Source: Streptacidiphilus anmyonensis
GTDB lineage: Bacteria > Actinomycetota > Actinomycetes > Streptomycetales > Streptomycetaceae
DNA length: 36,042 nt
Reading direction: 5' to 3'
Assembly: GCF_000787855.1 (NCBI RefSeq)
Contig: NZ_BBPQ01000028.1
Span: forward strand, 1-36,042
The notes under the pieces were generated by a model. The model did no database searches. It had not been told where the DNA came from and was given only the letters and a program-made list of their open reading frames with translations. The position numbers were made by a program, and so were the translations under genes. Shown piece by piece: positions 16,847-28,225 of this stretch. The first letter of the stretch is position 1, and each line of letters begins with the position of its first letter.

Positions 16847-18146
16847 CGCCCGGACGGCGTGGGAGGGCGGTCGCACCGGTCGCGCCGATCGCGTCGAAGA
16901 CCTCGCTCATCGCGGCGAGGCTGTGCCCGCTGACGAAGGCGTCGCAGTGGGGGAGCGCCGCGGCCATGCCGCCGGCGAGCGGGGCGTAGCCGGGCGCGGC
17001 CTTGCGCGGGTTGACCCAGACCACGCGGTGGGCCAGCCGGCTCAGGCGGGCCGTCTCGCGGCCCACCGCCGCGGGGTCCTCGCCCTCCCAGCCGTCGGAG
17101 AAGATGACCACCACGGCCCCTCGGGCCATGCCGCGCCGTCCGAAGCGGTTGGTGAACTCCGCCAGCGAGCGGCCGATCAGGGTGCCGCCGGACCAGTCGG
17201 GCGCGGTGCGCGAGGCCCGCCTCAGGGCCGTGTCGGGGGAGGTGTGGCGCAGTGCGGGGGTGAGCCGGGTGAGCCTGGTCGCGAAGACGAAGACCTCAGC
17301 TGCCAGCCCGCCGCCCGCCCGCGAACCGAGCCGGGAGAAGAAGCGCAGGTAGATCCGGGCGTAGGGCTCCATCGAGCCGGAGATGTCGCAGAGGAAGACC
17401 AGCGGCCGGCGGCGCAGCCGACCGTGCGAGCGGGCCAGCCGGACGGTCTCCCCGCCGGTTCGCAGGCTGTGCCGCAGACTGCGCCGCAGCTCGATGTGAC
17501 GGCCTGTCGGGTCCGGCGTCCGGCGGCGCGAGCGGCGCAGCGGGACGCAGACGACCAGGTCCGCGAGCAGGCGGTCGAGCTCGGCCAGCTCCCCGGGGCC
17601 GAACCCCGCGAAGTCCTGGTGGGCGAGCGTCTCGACGCTGCTGCCGAGCAGCCGCAGGGCCCCGGTGACGCCCGGCCGGCGGGTCGGCGCGTCGGCGGCG
17701 TCCGGGCGCGCCCCACCGCGCGGCAGCGGCGTCGTGGTCGGTCGGGGCGGTGGCGAGGGCGAGCTGTCGGGCGCGGCGGCCGGTCCCGGCTGGAGACCCG
17801 GCAGCGGCGGGTTCTCGGCGGATCCGCGGCGCTCGGCCGGGTCGGTCGTCCCGCCGAAGACCAGGCCGAAGACGCGGTCGAAGGTGGCGAGTTGGGCGTG
17901 CCCGGTGACGAAGGCCAGCCGGGCCGCCCAGTACAGCGCGGACCGGTCGACCGGCGGGAGCAGCCGCAGCGCGTCGAGGAACCGGGCCGAGCGCTCGGGT
18001 GTGACGGGCAGTCCGGCGCGGTGCAGCCCCGCGCCGAAGCGGGCGGCGAACAGGTACGGGTCGAAGGGCAGCGCCGCGAAGGCGTCCGAGAAGGCATCCG
18101 CGGAGCCGGGCGCGGAGCCGGGCGCGGGCGGGGCCGGCTCAGCCAT
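16803..18146 (-). CDS. coxE: CoxE-like von Willebrand factor A protein (CO dehydrogenase maturation)
   Basis: 447 aa. The VWA_CoxE domain has a MIDAS motif DISGS at 254-258, the second MIDAS Thr in GGTLIGRSL and Asp in VIFSDGWEGEDP. The N-terminal helical part (about 20-100) is followed by a Pro-rich linker (about 112-158). In carboxydotrophs CoxE works with the AAA+ ATPase CoxD to build the Mo-Cu centre of CO dehydrogenase. The gene begins 8 bp inside the coxD stop region, so the two are coupled. The last ~15 residues (GRASARRSRPR) are encoded by one copy of a repeat also found downstream, so the C-terminus may be recently altered. Confidence 0.9.
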   Translation of the reverse strand: MAEPAPPAPGSAPGSADAFSDAFAALPFDPYLFAARFGAGLHRAGLPVTPERSARFLDALRLLPPVDRSALYWAARLAFVTGHAQLATFDRVFGLVFGGTTDPAERRGSAENPPLPGLQPGPAAAPDSSPSPPPRPTTTPLPRGGARPDAADAPTRRPGVTGALRLLGSSVETLAHQDFAGFGPGELAELDRLLADLVVCVPLRRSRRRTPDPTGRHIELRRSLRHSLRTGGETVRLARSHGRLRRRPLVFLCDISGSMEPYARIYLRFFSRLGSRAGGGLAAEVFVFATRLTRLTPALRHTSPDTALRRASRTAPDWSGGTLIGRSLAEFTNRFGRRGMARGAVVVIFSDGWEGEDPAAVGRETARLSRLAHRVVWVNPRKAAPGYAPLAGGMAAALPHCDAFVSGHSLAAMSEVFDAIGATGATALPRRPGAPAGRASARRSRPR

Positions 18147-19092
18147 CGGGCGCGCCGACCAGCCAGGTCAGGCCGCGGTCCCGGACCAGGTCGTGGTCCT
18201 CCCGGTACTTGACCAGGACGCCCAGGGTGCGGTCGGCGTCCTCGGCCTCCAGCCGTTCCACGCCGAGCACGGTCAGCGCGGAGACCCAGTCGATGCTCTC
18301 GGCGATCCCGGGCGGCTTCTGGAGCTCCAGCGTCCGCAGCCTGCGCACGGCCGCCGTCACCTCGGTGGCGAGCGCGGCGGAGGCGCCGGGGACCCGGCGG
18401 CGCAGGATTTCGACGACCCGCTCGGTGTCGGGGTAGTCGATCCAGTGGTACAGGCAGCGGCGTTTGAGGGCGTCGTGCAGGTCGCGGGTCCGGTTGGAGG
18501 TCAGCACCACCACCGGCGTGACGGCCGCCCGCACGGTGCCCAGTTCCGGGATGGTGACGCTGGCGTCGGCCAGCACCTCCAGCAGGAACGCCTCGAAGTC
18601 GTCGTCGGCCCGGTCGATCTCGTCGATCAGCAGCACCGCGGGGGTCGGGCCGGGGTGCGTCAGGGCGGCGAGGACGGGGCGGCGCAGCAGGTAGGCGTCG
18701 GCGAACAGGTCGGCCTCGGCCAGCGGTTCGCCGCGGCTCTCGGCCAGCCGGATGCCGAGCAGTTGGCGCGGGTAGTTCCACTCGTAGAGCGCCTCGGCCG
18801 CGTCCAGGCCGTCGTAGCACTGGAGGCGGATCAGCGGGCCGCCGAGCACGGCGGCGAGGGCGCGGGCAGCCTCGGTCTTGCCCACGCCCGGTTCGCCCTC
18901 CAGCAGGATGGGCTGCGGCAGCCGCAGCGCGAGGTAGAGCGCGGTGCTGAGACCGGTGTCGGTGAGGTAGCCGGTGGCGTCCAGCGCGGCCTGGAGCGTC
19001 TGCGGGTCCGGCGCGGCGCGTGCGACCGCGCGGCGGGCGGCTGGGTCGGGCCCGCCGCGCCGGGCGTCCTCGGCGGCGGCGTCGTCGGTCAC
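18139..19092 (-). CDS. coxD: CoxD-like MoxR-family AAA+ ATPase
   Basis: 317 aa. Walker A GEPGVGKT (66-73), Walker B LLIDEID (154-160), sensor-1 VVLTSNRTRDL, and arginine-finger segment ALKRRCLYHWIDYP, all typical of MoxR/CoxD ATPases. In Oligotropha, CoxD is needed to introduce sulfur into the CO dehydrogenase Mo site. It overlaps the XdhC-family gene upstream by 4 bp and coxE downstream by 8 bp, so F, D and E form one translationally coupled block. The N-terminal 30 residues are Ala/Arg-rich and probably disordered. Confidence 0.92.
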   Translation of the reverse strand: MTDDAAAEDARRGGPDPAARRAVARAAPDPQTLQAALDATGYLTDTGLSTALYLALRLPQPILLEGEPGVGKTEAARALAAVLGGPLIRLQCYDGLDAAEALYEWNYPRQLLGIRLAESRGEPLAEADLFADAYLLRRPVLAALTHPGPTPAVLLIDEIDRADDDFEAFLLEVLADASVTIPELGTVRAAVTPVVVLTSNRTRDLHDALKRRCLYHWIDYPDTERVVEILRRRVPGASAALATEVTAAVRRLRTLELQKPPGIAESIDWVSALTVLGVERLEAEDADRTLGVLVKYREDHDLVRDRGLTWLVGAPDG

Positions 19093-20143
19093 GGCGTCTC
19101 CGCCGGCTGCGCGGTGGACGACGAGCCGGCGCCGGCGCCGGACTGCTCCGCGCCGGACTGCTCCGCGCCGGACCGCTCCGCGTCGGACCGCTCGGCGTCG
19201 GCCTCGAAGCGTTTGAGGCAGCCCGCCGAGCAGAACCAGTGGCGGCGGCCGCCGCCCGCATCGCTGAACAGTGTGTCCGGCAGGACCGCCACGGCCATGC
19301 CGCAGACCGGATCGGTCTCGGTGCGCGGCTCCTGCGAGGCCCCGGAGGCTCTCCCGTCCGGCGCGGAAGCCGGGTCGGCCGCCTCACCGTGGACCGTCAC
19401 GGCGTGGCGCTGGGCGACCAGTTCGGCCAGGATCGACACCGCGATCTCACCGGGCGTGCGGGCGCCGATCCAGAGCCCCGCCGGGGTGTGGATCCGGGCG
19501 CGCGCCACGTCGTCGAGGTCCAGCGCGGCCAGCACCGCGGTTCCGCGTCGGCGACTGGCGACCAACGCGACGTAGGGCACCCCGGCGCGGGCCGCCGCGG
19601 TGAGCGCCTGCTCCTCGTCGCGCCCGTGCGAGGCGACCACCAGGGCGGCGACGCCGTCCAGGGCGTCCGGCGCGATCTCGGCGGAAACGGTGGGACGCAG
19701 GTCGTATCCGGAGCCGGCCGCCAGCGCGAGCAGGCTGTGGCCGATGGGGGTGTCGCCGAGGACCAGGACCACGGGTGCGGGGCGCTGCGGCTCCAGGAAG
19801 ATCTCCAACTCCCCTCCGGACAGGCACGGGTTGGCCACCACCAGGGCGCCGTCGACCGCTGTCGTGAGCGGGTCGGGCCCCTCGGGCGGGGCAGGCGCGT
19901 CGGGGGAGATCCGCAGCAGCAGGGACTCCCCGCTGTGCAGCAGCCGCAGCGCCTGGAGGCGGACGGTGGACTCGGCGCAGACCCCGCCGACGAAGCCCTC
20001 GATCCGGCCGTCCTCCAGCACCAGCGCCATGTCGCCGGGGTGGGCGCTGGTGGGGTGGACCGCGCGTACCACGGTGGCTTTGACGAAGGGCACCTGACGG
20101 GCGCTCAGGTCGGCCATCCGCTGCTCCAGCGCGGTGTCCATGG

Positions 20144-20147
<4 letters not shown>
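19089..20147 (-). CDS. coxF: CoxF/XdhC-family maturation protein fused to a YHS metal-binding domain
   Basis: 352 aa. XdhC/CoxI N-terminal domain (about 10-80: GDMALVLEDGRIEGFVGGVC, ending with conserved Cys57), a Rossmann-like XdhC C-terminal domain (about 125-245: VLVLGDTPIG, HTPAGLWIGARTPGEIAVSI), then a linker and a YHS domain at about 278-315 with Cys282 (DPVCGMAV), Cys306 and Cys310 (WFCSAGCLKRF). XdhC/CoxF proteins help insert the molybdenum cofactor and, for CO dehydrogenase, the Cu-S part of the centre. YHS domains are found in heavy-metal proteins, so metal delivery is a reasonable inference. The tail is a 5-residue repeat (AERSD/AERSG/AEQSG). Start ATG 20147 overlaps the coxL stop (ATGA). 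Confidence 0.88.
19138..19202. repeat. 15-bp tandem repeat in the 3' end of the coxF-like gene
   Basis: About four copies of a GGACTGCTCCGCGCC-like unit, encoding the pentapeptide repeat A-E-(R/Q)-S-(D/G). Because the unit is a multiple of 3, copy-number change would lengthen or shorten the tail without a frameshift. Confidence 0.75.
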
Positions 20148-22524
<2,377 letters not shown>

Positions 22525-22528
<4 letters not shown>

Positions 22529-23037
22529 GGCGTGCTCCCCGCGGTCTCGGTCTCGGTCTCGTTCGCGGTCCCGGCCGGATGGCGCGCGGCCCACTGCACG
22601 GCGCGCACGATGTTCAGATAACCGGTGCAGCGGCAGAGCTGACCGGAGATCGCTTCGCGGATCTCCTGCTCGGACGGGTCGGGGTTGCGGTCCAGCAGCG
22701 CGCGGGCGGACATCATCATGCCGGGGGTGCAGAACCCGCACTGGAGGCCGTGCTGCTCGATGAACCCCTGCTGGACCGGGTCGAGGCCGTCGCCCGTCTC
22801 CAGGCTCTCCACGGTGCGCACCTCGTGCCCCGCCGCCATGGCGGCCAGCACGGTGCAGCTCTTGACCGGTTCGCCGTCGAAGAGCACCACGCAGGTGCCG
22901 CAGTTGCTGGTGTCGCAGCCCCAGTGGGTGCCGGTCAGCCCGAGGTCGTCGCGCAGGAAGCGCACCAGCAGGTGACGGGCCTCCACCTCGGCGGTGCGGT
23001 CCTCGCCGTTGACGTTGATGGTGACCTGCATGGTCAT
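22525..23037 (-). CDS. coxS: CO dehydrogenase small subunit, two [2Fe-2S] clusters
   Basis: 170 aa. Plant-type ferredoxin domain with Cys41, Cys46, Cys49 (CDTSNCGTC) and Cys61, then the four-helix [2Fe-2S] domain with Cys100, Cys103 (CGFCTPG) and Cys135, Cys137 (CRCTGY). It passes electrons from the Mo-Cu site in CoxL to FAD in CoxM. Start ATG 23037 overlaps the coxM stop by ATGA; an internal ATG two codons later is possible because GGAAAGGA lies only a few nt upstream. The C-terminal 15 residues are a Thr/Glu-rich tail. Genes are in the canonical M-S-L order. Confidence 0.96.
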
Positions 23038-23930
23038 GCGTCCTTTCCGCCGGTTCCGCCCGCTGCCCGAGCCCGTTCGGCGGCGAGGGTCAGCGCCCGG
23101 TGCGTGAGCTCGCCGGCCAGGTGGCGCTTGTACTCCTCGGTGCCGCGCAGGTCGCTGAGCGGGTCGCAGTCCTCGGCGGCGATCCGGCCCGCCTCGGTGA
23201 ACAGCTCGTCCGTGGGTTCCCGGCCCACCAGCGCCTCCTCGACCCGGCGGTAGCCGGCCAGGGAGGTGCTGACGGCGGCGAGCCCGATGCCCGCCCAGCC
23301 GATCCGCCCGTCGTCCGCGAGTGACAGCGCGCCGCCGGCCGCGGCGACGGCCCAGTCCCCGGTCTTGCGCTCGACCTTCCGGTAGGCGCTGCCCGCGTTC
23401 GGCCGCACCGGGACCCGGATCTCGACCAGCAGCTCGCCCGCGCCCACGGCGGTCTCGTAGGGACCGCGGTAGAACTCCTGCATCGGCACCGAGCGCCGAC
23501 CGCCCGGACCGAGGATCACGGCCACCGCGCGCACCGCCGTGCACACGGCGGAGAGGTCCTCGGCCGGATCGGCCTGGCACAGGGACCCGCCGATGGTGCC
23601 GCGGTTGCGCACCGGCGGGTCGGCGATCACCCGTTCGGCGTCGTGGAAGATCGGGAAGAGGCGGCCGACCAGCTCCGACTCCAGCAGGGTGCGGTGCCGG
23701 GTCAGTGCGCCGATCAGCAGCTCGCCGCCCTCCAGCCGCAGGTAGTCCAGCTCGTGGAGGTCGTTGATGTCGACCAGGAACTCCGGCCGGGCCAGCCGCA
23801 GCTTCATCATCGGCAGCAGGCTGTGCCCGCCCGCGATGACCCGGGCCTCCTCGCCGAACCGTTCCAGCAGCGCGAGCGCGTCCTCCACGCTCGACGCGCG
23901 CCGGTACTCGAATGTCGCGGGAACCTGCAC
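23034..23930 (-). CDS. coxM: CO dehydrogenase medium subunit, FAD-binding
   Basis: 298 aa. FAD-binding PCMH-type subunit with the two flavin motifs AGGHS (33-37) and TIGGS (112-116), at the positions known for CoxM. It takes electrons from CoxS and passes them to the quinone pool. Start GTG 23930 (VQVPATFEYRR) is chosen because the family begins here and GGAGG lies 5-6 nt upstream; an extension to 23999 would need a TTG start and has no family support. First gene of the coxMSLFDE operon. Its Shine-Dalgarno can pair with an upstream complement. Confidence 0.94.
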   Translation of the reverse strand: MQVPATFEYRRASSVEDALALLERFGEEARVIAGGHSLLPMMKLRLARPEFLVDINDLHELDYLRLEGGELLIGALTRHRTLLESELVGRLFPIFHDAERVIADPPVRNRGTIGGSLCQADPAEDLSAVCTAVRAVAVILGPGGRRSVPMQEFYRGPYETAVGAGELLVEIRVPVRPNAGSAYRKVERKTGDWAVAAAGGALSLADDGRIGWAGIGLAAVSTSLAGYRRVEEALVGREPTDELFTEAGRIAAEDCDPLSDLRGTEEYKRHLAGELTHRALTLAAERARAAGGTGGKDA

Positions 23931-23991
23931 GGCGGCCTCCAGAGCGATCGCGCCGAAACCGTACGAACGCACTGTCACCCCGGAGGCCGCC
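23931..23991 (-). promoter_or_regulatory. Inverted repeat able to mask the coxM Shine-Dalgarno
   Basis: On the minus strand GGCGGCCTCC (23991-23982) is perfectly complementary to GGAGGCCGCC (23940-23931), which contains the coxM ribosome binding site and ends at the start codon. Loop 41 nt. It forms in RNA only if transcription starts upstream of 23991. A TTGACC-N17-GACAGT promoter candidate (23999-23971) would instead start inside the loop. Confidence 0.5.
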
Positions 23992-24091
23992 GAGGTCAAC
24001 GACGACTGAAGGGAATGGTTAAGAGGGGTGCGTCGAGCGGGTACAGGAGAGGTGTGGGGGACCGACCCGTGGACCGGCGACGGAGGCGGCG

Positions 24092-25141
24092 ATGACCCTC
24101 ACGCAGCTCAGGGCGTTCGTCGCGGTCGCCCGGCTCGGCTCGGTCAAGGCCGCGGCGCTGTCCCTGCGGGTCAGCGAACCCGCGGTGTCCGCCGCGGTGG
24201 CCTCGCTCCGGCGCGAGCTGGGCGACCCGCTCTTCGTGCGCGCGGCAGGAGGGATCGCGCTCACGCCCGGCGGGCGGCGGCTGGCGGCGGGAGCCGCCGA
24301 GATCGTCGGCCTGGCCGAGGAGACCCGCCGCCAGGTGCGCGAGGCCGGGTCGGAGACCTCCTACCTGCGGGTCGCCGCGACCGAACCGATCGTCGAACAG
24401 ATCGTCCCGCCCTTGCTGGAGGCGTTCGAGCGCCGTCACCCGGAGGTGGATGCCAGCACCCTGTCGGTGCCCGCCGCGGTGCTGCCCGAACTGCTGCTCG
24501 ACCGCCGGGCGGACGTCACGATCGGTCCGGTGGCCGCGGGGTCGGCCATGCGCCCGGTGGCCGACGAGCCCGCACCGACGCCGGAGGAGCGGCAGCCGGA
24601 TCCGGAGCAGGCCGGCGCGATCGAGCACGTCGCCTTCCTGCGCTTCCAGCTGGTCGTCGTCGCCGCGCCCCACTACCTCGGGACCGGCCTGGGCACGGTG
24701 AACGGCAGTCGGCTCCGCCTGCCGGTGGGCCGGCTGCCGCGGGAGCACTGGCTGCTCGGTCCGGGCGAACTCGACCCGGCCACGCCCGGCGGCGCGTTCC
24801 TCGCCAGGCACGGCGTCGGCGACGCCAGCGCCTCGATCTTCCCCAGCACCACGGCGGCGCTCAACGCGGTGGCCGCCGGGTACGGGCTGTCCCTGGCCAT
24901 GCTCCACCTGGTCCGCGACCAGCTGCGGCACGGCGTCCTCGCCGTCGTCGACGTCCCCGGCACCCCGGTCGACGGCATGTTGCGCGCGAGCGCGCTGCGG
25001 GGGGAACGGCGCTCGCCCACCGCGTCCGCGCTGTGCCGCTTCGTGACCACGCCCCCCGCCCTGCAGAGCCTGCTGGCCCGGACCACCGGCGTGCCCGGCG
25101 GCCACTACCACCCGACCGTGCGGGTGAGCCTGTGGAGCTGA
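24092..25141 (+). CDS. LysR-family regulator, probably of the cox operon
   Basis: 349 aa. N-terminal LysR helix-turn-helix (about 1-60: MTLTQLRAFVAVARLGSVKA, VSEPAVSAAVASLRRELGDP) and a LysR effector domain (SYLRVAATEPIVEQIVPPLL; ADVTIGP). A charged insertion (DEPAPTPEERQPDPEQ, about 153-170) is unusual for the family. ATG 24092 has GGAGG 5 nt upstream. It is divergent from coxM (161 bp between starts), and coxG follows on the same strand. That layout fits a dedicated CO- or redox-responsive regulator of cox genes; the ligand is unknown. Confidence 0.87.
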   Translation: MTLTQLRAFVAVARLGSVKAAALSLRVSEPAVSAAVASLRRELGDPLFVRAAGGIALTPGGRRLAAGAAEIVGLAEETRRQVREAGSETSYLRVAATEPIVEQIVPPLLEAFERRHPEVDASTLSVPAAVLPELLLDRRADVTIGPVAAGSAMRPVADEPAPTPEERQPDPEQAGAIEHVAFLRFQLVVVAAPHYLGTGLGTVNGSRLRLPVGRLPREHWLLGPGELDPATPGGAFLARHGVGDASASIFPSTTAALNAVAAGYGLSLAMLHLVRDQLRHGVLAVVDVPGTPVDGMLRASALRGERRSPTASALCRFVTTPPALQSLLARTTGVPGGHYHPTVRVSLWS

Positions 25142-25222
25142 CCGGCGCTGCGCGTCGGGGGCTTCTGCGCGATGGTGGAAGAACGGATCGATGATCTGGA
25201 GCCGGGCAGGGAGGCGTCCCGT

Positions 25223-25879
25223 ATGGATTTCACCCACGAGTTCCGCGTCAGCCTGCCGATCGAGTCGGCCTGGGAGCTGTTCACGGACGTCCCCCGGCTC
25301 GCGCCGTGCATGCCGGGGGCGCAGCTGACCGACGTCGAGGGCGAGAAGTACCACGGAACGGTGAAGGTCAAGGTCGGCCCGGTCACCACGCAGTACAAGG
25401 GCACCGCGACGTTCGAGGAACGCGACGAGTCGGCCCGCACGGTGCGGATCAAGGCCACCGGGCGCGACACCCGCGGTCAGGGCAACGCCGACGCCCACAT
25501 CACCGCCCGTCTCGCGCCGGACGGCGACGGCACCCGGGTGACCGTGCAGACCCGGCTCACCATCACCGGCAAGGCCGCCCAGTTCGGCAAGGGCGTCATG
25601 GAGGAGATCAGCCGCAAGCTGCTCGGTCAGTTCGTCGACTGCCTGGAGCGACAGCTGGCCGCCGAGCGTACCCCCGCGCAGGAGGAGTCGGTCGAGCTGC
25701 CTGGCGAAGTCACGGCGCAGGCGGCCCAGGCTGCGGCGATCGACGACGAACCGCTGGACCTGCTCGACGTCGCCGGCAACGCCGTGCTCAAGCGCCTGAT
25801 CCCGGTCGCCGTGGGTGTGGTGGTCCTGCTCGCCGTCGTCCTGCGCCTGCGCAAGGCCCTGGGCCGGCACCGCTCCTGA
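25223..25879 (+). CDS. coxG: CoxG-like SRPBCC protein with C-terminal membrane anchor
   Basis: 218 aa. The CoxG/SRPBCC domain (about 1-150: HEFRVSLPIESAWELFTDVP, LAPCMPGAQLTDVEG, GTVKVKVGPVTTQYKG) is followed by an Ala/Glu linker and one TM helix (LIPVAVGVVVLLAVVLRL, about 190-208) with a basic tail. In Oligotropha, CoxG anchors CO dehydrogenase at the membrane; recent views give it a menaquinone carrier role, and the hydrophobic pocket fits that. ATG 25223 is chosen for GGGAGG 8 nt upstream; an in-frame ATG at 25172 adds 17 acidic residues without a good site. It is downstream of the LysR gene rather than in the coxMSL operon. Confidence 0.9.
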   Translation: MDFTHEFRVSLPIESAWELFTDVPRLAPCMPGAQLTDVEGEKYHGTVKVKVGPVTTQYKGTATFEERDESARTVRIKATGRDTRGQGNADAHITARLAPDGDGTRVTVQTRLTITGKAAQFGKGVMEEISRKLLGQFVDCLERQLAAERTPAQEESVELPGEVTAQAAQAAAIDDEPLDLLDVAGNAVLKRLIPVAVGVVVLLAVVLRLRKALGRHRS

Positions 25880-25903
25880 CGCCACGCGGCACGGGCGGCC
25901 GGC

Positions 25904-27106
25904 TCAGCGGCCGAGCCCGACACCGGCCCCAGCTCCGGCCCCGGCTGCTGCCGGAAGGGCGGGCGCGTTGCGTGACTGCGTCGGCAGAGGTGCGGGACCG
26001 CCCCGGGGAGCGAGGTCGCGGGTGAGACGGCGGCGCAGCAGGCGTCCCAGCGGGGCGTCGACCACGCGGTTCAGCAGCGCCGCCAGGAGCAGCGAGAAGA
26101 GCAGGCCGAGGACGATCGACGGCAGCAGCCCGAGCGCGGGGACCGCGCGGAGCAGGCCCCGGACGACGGGGATGCCCAGGCTCTGGTGCACGAGGTAGAA
26201 GGGGTAGGTCAGCGCCCCGGCGAAGACCAGCCAGCGCGTGCGCAGACGGGCGAGCGGTCCGGTGGCGGCCAGGGCGAGGAGCAGCAGGAACGCGGTGAGC
26301 AGCGCCGCGCTGACACCCCAGGACTGGGCTCCGCCCCGGCCGGGCGCGGCCGTGTGCTCGGCCACGCGTCCGGCGAGCACCGTCAGCGTGTAGCACCAGG
26401 CGAAGCCGACGAGCAGCCAGAGCGCCAGGTTGTGGCCGAACCGGTGGATCAGGTAGAGCGCGATGCCCGCGACGAACAGCCCCGCGTACTGGGTGAGCAG
26501 GAACTCGTCGAGCACGGTGGAGTGGAGCTCGCGGCCGATGGCGGCCAGCGTCAACCAGCCGCCGCAGAAGGCGACGGCGCGACGGTAGGTGAGCCCGACC
26601 AGGAGCAGCGCCATCATCAGCAGGTAGAACCGCGCCTCCACCCACAGCGTCCACGCGACGCCGTCGACCGTGGCGAGACCGAGCGGGCCGGGGGCCATCG
26701 TCAGGTTGCCCAGCACGGTGCGCACGTCGACGGGTGTCCCAGGCTTCATCCCGGCCAGCCGGGCGGAAAGACCCAGCGCGACGATCAGAACGAGAACGCT
26801 CCAGTAGAGCGGGAACAGCCGGGCGATCCGGGAGACGGTGAACTGGACGGGGGTGCGGCCCCAGCAGCTCAGGCAGATGGCGAAGCCGCTGATGAGGAAG
26901 AACGCCTCGACGCCGAGCCAGCCGTAGCGGCTGACCGAGTAGAGCGCGGGCAGGGCCTGCGGCAGGTCCGGTCGGCCCCAGAAGTGGGGGGTGGGTGTGC
27001 CGAGGTAGTGGTACGCGGCGACGGCGGCGGCAGCCACGAGGCGCAGGCCGTCCACCGCGGCGAGGCGCGGGGGCGTGCGGGAGGGGGTCGGCTCTGGTGC
27101 GGGCAC
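25904..27106 (-). CDS. Acyltransferase family 3 membrane protein (OafA/NodX type)
   Basis: 400 aa, about ten predicted TM helices. It transfers acyl groups (often acetyl) to sugars, lipids or secondary metabolites at the membrane. Family marks are AAVDGLRLVAAAAVAAYHYLG at residues 16-36 (the motif with catalytic His), RYGWLGVEAFFLISGF, RIARLFPLYW, and WTLWVEARFYLLM. Basic C-terminal stretch then a Gly/Ala tail. GTG 27106 has AAGGA 8 nt upstream. It lies 120 bp after the ABC permease on the same strand and is convergent with coxG. Acceptor unknown. Confidence 0.9.
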   Translation of the reverse strand: MPAPEPTPSRTPPRLAAVDGLRLVAAAAVAAYHYLGTPTPHFWGRPDLPQALPALYSVSRYGWLGVEAFFLISGFAICLSCWGRTPVQFTVSRIARLFPLYWSVLVLIVALGLSARLAGMKPGTPVDVRTVLGNLTMAPGPLGLATVDGVAWTLWVEARFYLLMMALLLVGLTYRRAVAFCGGWLTLAAIGRELHSTVLDEFLLTQYAGLFVAGIALYLIHRFGHNLALWLLVGFAWCYTLTVLAGRVAEHTAAPGRGGAQSWGVSAALLTAFLLLLALAATGPLARLRTRWLVFAGALTYPFYLVHQSLGIPVVRGLLRAVPALGLLPSIVLGLLFSLLLAALLNRVVDAPLGRLLRRRLTRDLAPRGGPAPLPTQSRNAPALPAAAGAGAGAGVGLGR

Positions 27107-27226
27107 GGTGGACGTCCTTGCGGGCAGGGGGCATCGGCCGGCCCGCGGTGTCGGTGCGGGCGGCTGTTGCGAGAAGACTGAGAACGGAGGTGAGTGAGCG
27201 TCAGGAAAGCAGGCCGGTCGCGCGGT

Positions 27227-28225
27227 TCAGCCGCGCGGGCGGCGCAGGGCGCGGTGCGCGAGGGCCAGCGCGGCGGCGGCGAGCAGGACCATGAGGCCGG
27301 CCTCGGCCCACTGCATCGGCCACAGCTGGTCTGCCGTGTGGTAGTCCTCGAAGGTCGGCGCACCGTCGGGGCAGCCGCCGGGGCCGCACTGCGCGTACAG
27401 CAGACGGTGGCCGTCGGCGAGTTGGACGCCGTCACGCAGCAACCAGTCGTCGGGGGCGAGGTCGTAGCCGTGATGGGTGAGCAGCGTGCGGACCGGCTGG
27501 AGGTACTGGCGTAGCCAGGTCAGGGCGGCCATCGCCGCGCCGTACAGGCCCAGCATGGCGGCCATGGCGGCGAGCGTGCGTCGTGTCAACGTCCCGGCGA
27601 CGACGCCCAGGGCCACGGCGAGCAGCGTCGAGGCCGCGAGGACGGGGCCGTCGGCGTTGTAGGGGAGCAGCATGAAGGCGCCGTCGCCGGGGAAGACGGC
27701 CGGGCCGACGGCGTCGTGCAGCCACACGCCGAGCGCCGCACCGGCGGTGCCGACGAGCAGCGCCGCTCCGCAGGCGAGGGCCAGCTGGCCGCGGAGCCAC
27801 TGCTGCGGCGAGACCGACTGGCTGAAGGCCAGCCGATGCGTGCCCTGCTCGAACTCCCTGGCCACCAGCGGTGCGCCGAAGAACAGCCCGGCCAGAACGG
27901 GCAGCGCGACCAGCGCGTACTGGAGATGGCGGACGGCCTGGGACGCGGACTGCACCTGCTGGACGAGGTCCAGGCAGCCCTCGGACGCGGCGGACGGGCC
28001 CGACAGACAGCCCCCGGCCGCCAGCTGGGCATGGGCGGCGACGGCCTGCGCCGCCACGTCCCGGGTCCACAGCGTCAAAACGGCGAGCACGGGCACGGCG
28101 AGGGCCAGCACGATCCGGTGCTGGTGGATCGCCAGCCGGACGACGGCGGCGGTGGGGACGCGCGGGCGGCGTCGCGGGTCGCGGGCGCGGACCAGGATCG
28201 GGACGAGCTGCGGGGAGGTGCTCAT
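27227..28225 (-). CDS. ABC transporter permease, GntR-linked
   Basis: 332 aa, about six TM helices. First TM about 30-53 (IVLALAVPVLAVLTLW), large extracytoplasmic loop with two Cys (GGCLSG, EGCLDL), second TM VALPVLAGLFFGAPLVA, then EFEQGTHRLAFSQSVSPQQW, the cytosolic coupling segment common in ABC-2 permeases of this kind. A second extracytoplasmic loop near the C-terminus has QCGPGGCPDG. The ATG overlaps the ATPase stop by 4 bp. Works with the ATPase at 28222; substrate unknown, though YtrA-type systems often respond to cell-envelope stress. Confidence 0.87.
   Translation of the reverse strand: MSTSPQLVPILVRARDPRRRPRVPTAAVVRLAIHQHRIVLALAVPVLAVLTLWTRDVAAQAVAAHAQLAAGGCLSGPSAASEGCLDLVQQVQSASQAVRHLQYALVALPVLAGLFFGAPLVAREFEQGTHRLAFSQSVSPQQWLRGQLALACGAALLVGTAGAALGVWLHDAVGPAVFPGDGAFMLLPYNADGPVLAASTLLAVALGVVAGTLTRRTLAAMAAMLGLYGAAMAALTWLRQYLQPVRTLLTHHGYDLAPDDWLLRDGVQLADGHRLLYAQCGPGGCPDGAPTFEDYHTADQLWPMQWAEAGLMVLLAAAALALAHRALRRPRG

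Noticed and set aside
16669-16989. Plus- and minus-strand ORFs in the gap 16271-16990
   Set aside because: They consist of repeat-derived Arg/Pro/Ala sequence with no ribosome site or family similarity.
23931-23999. Longer CoxM starting at 23999
   Set aside because: Needs a TTG start; the added 23 residues are not part of the family, and the GTG at 23930 has a proper GGAGG.
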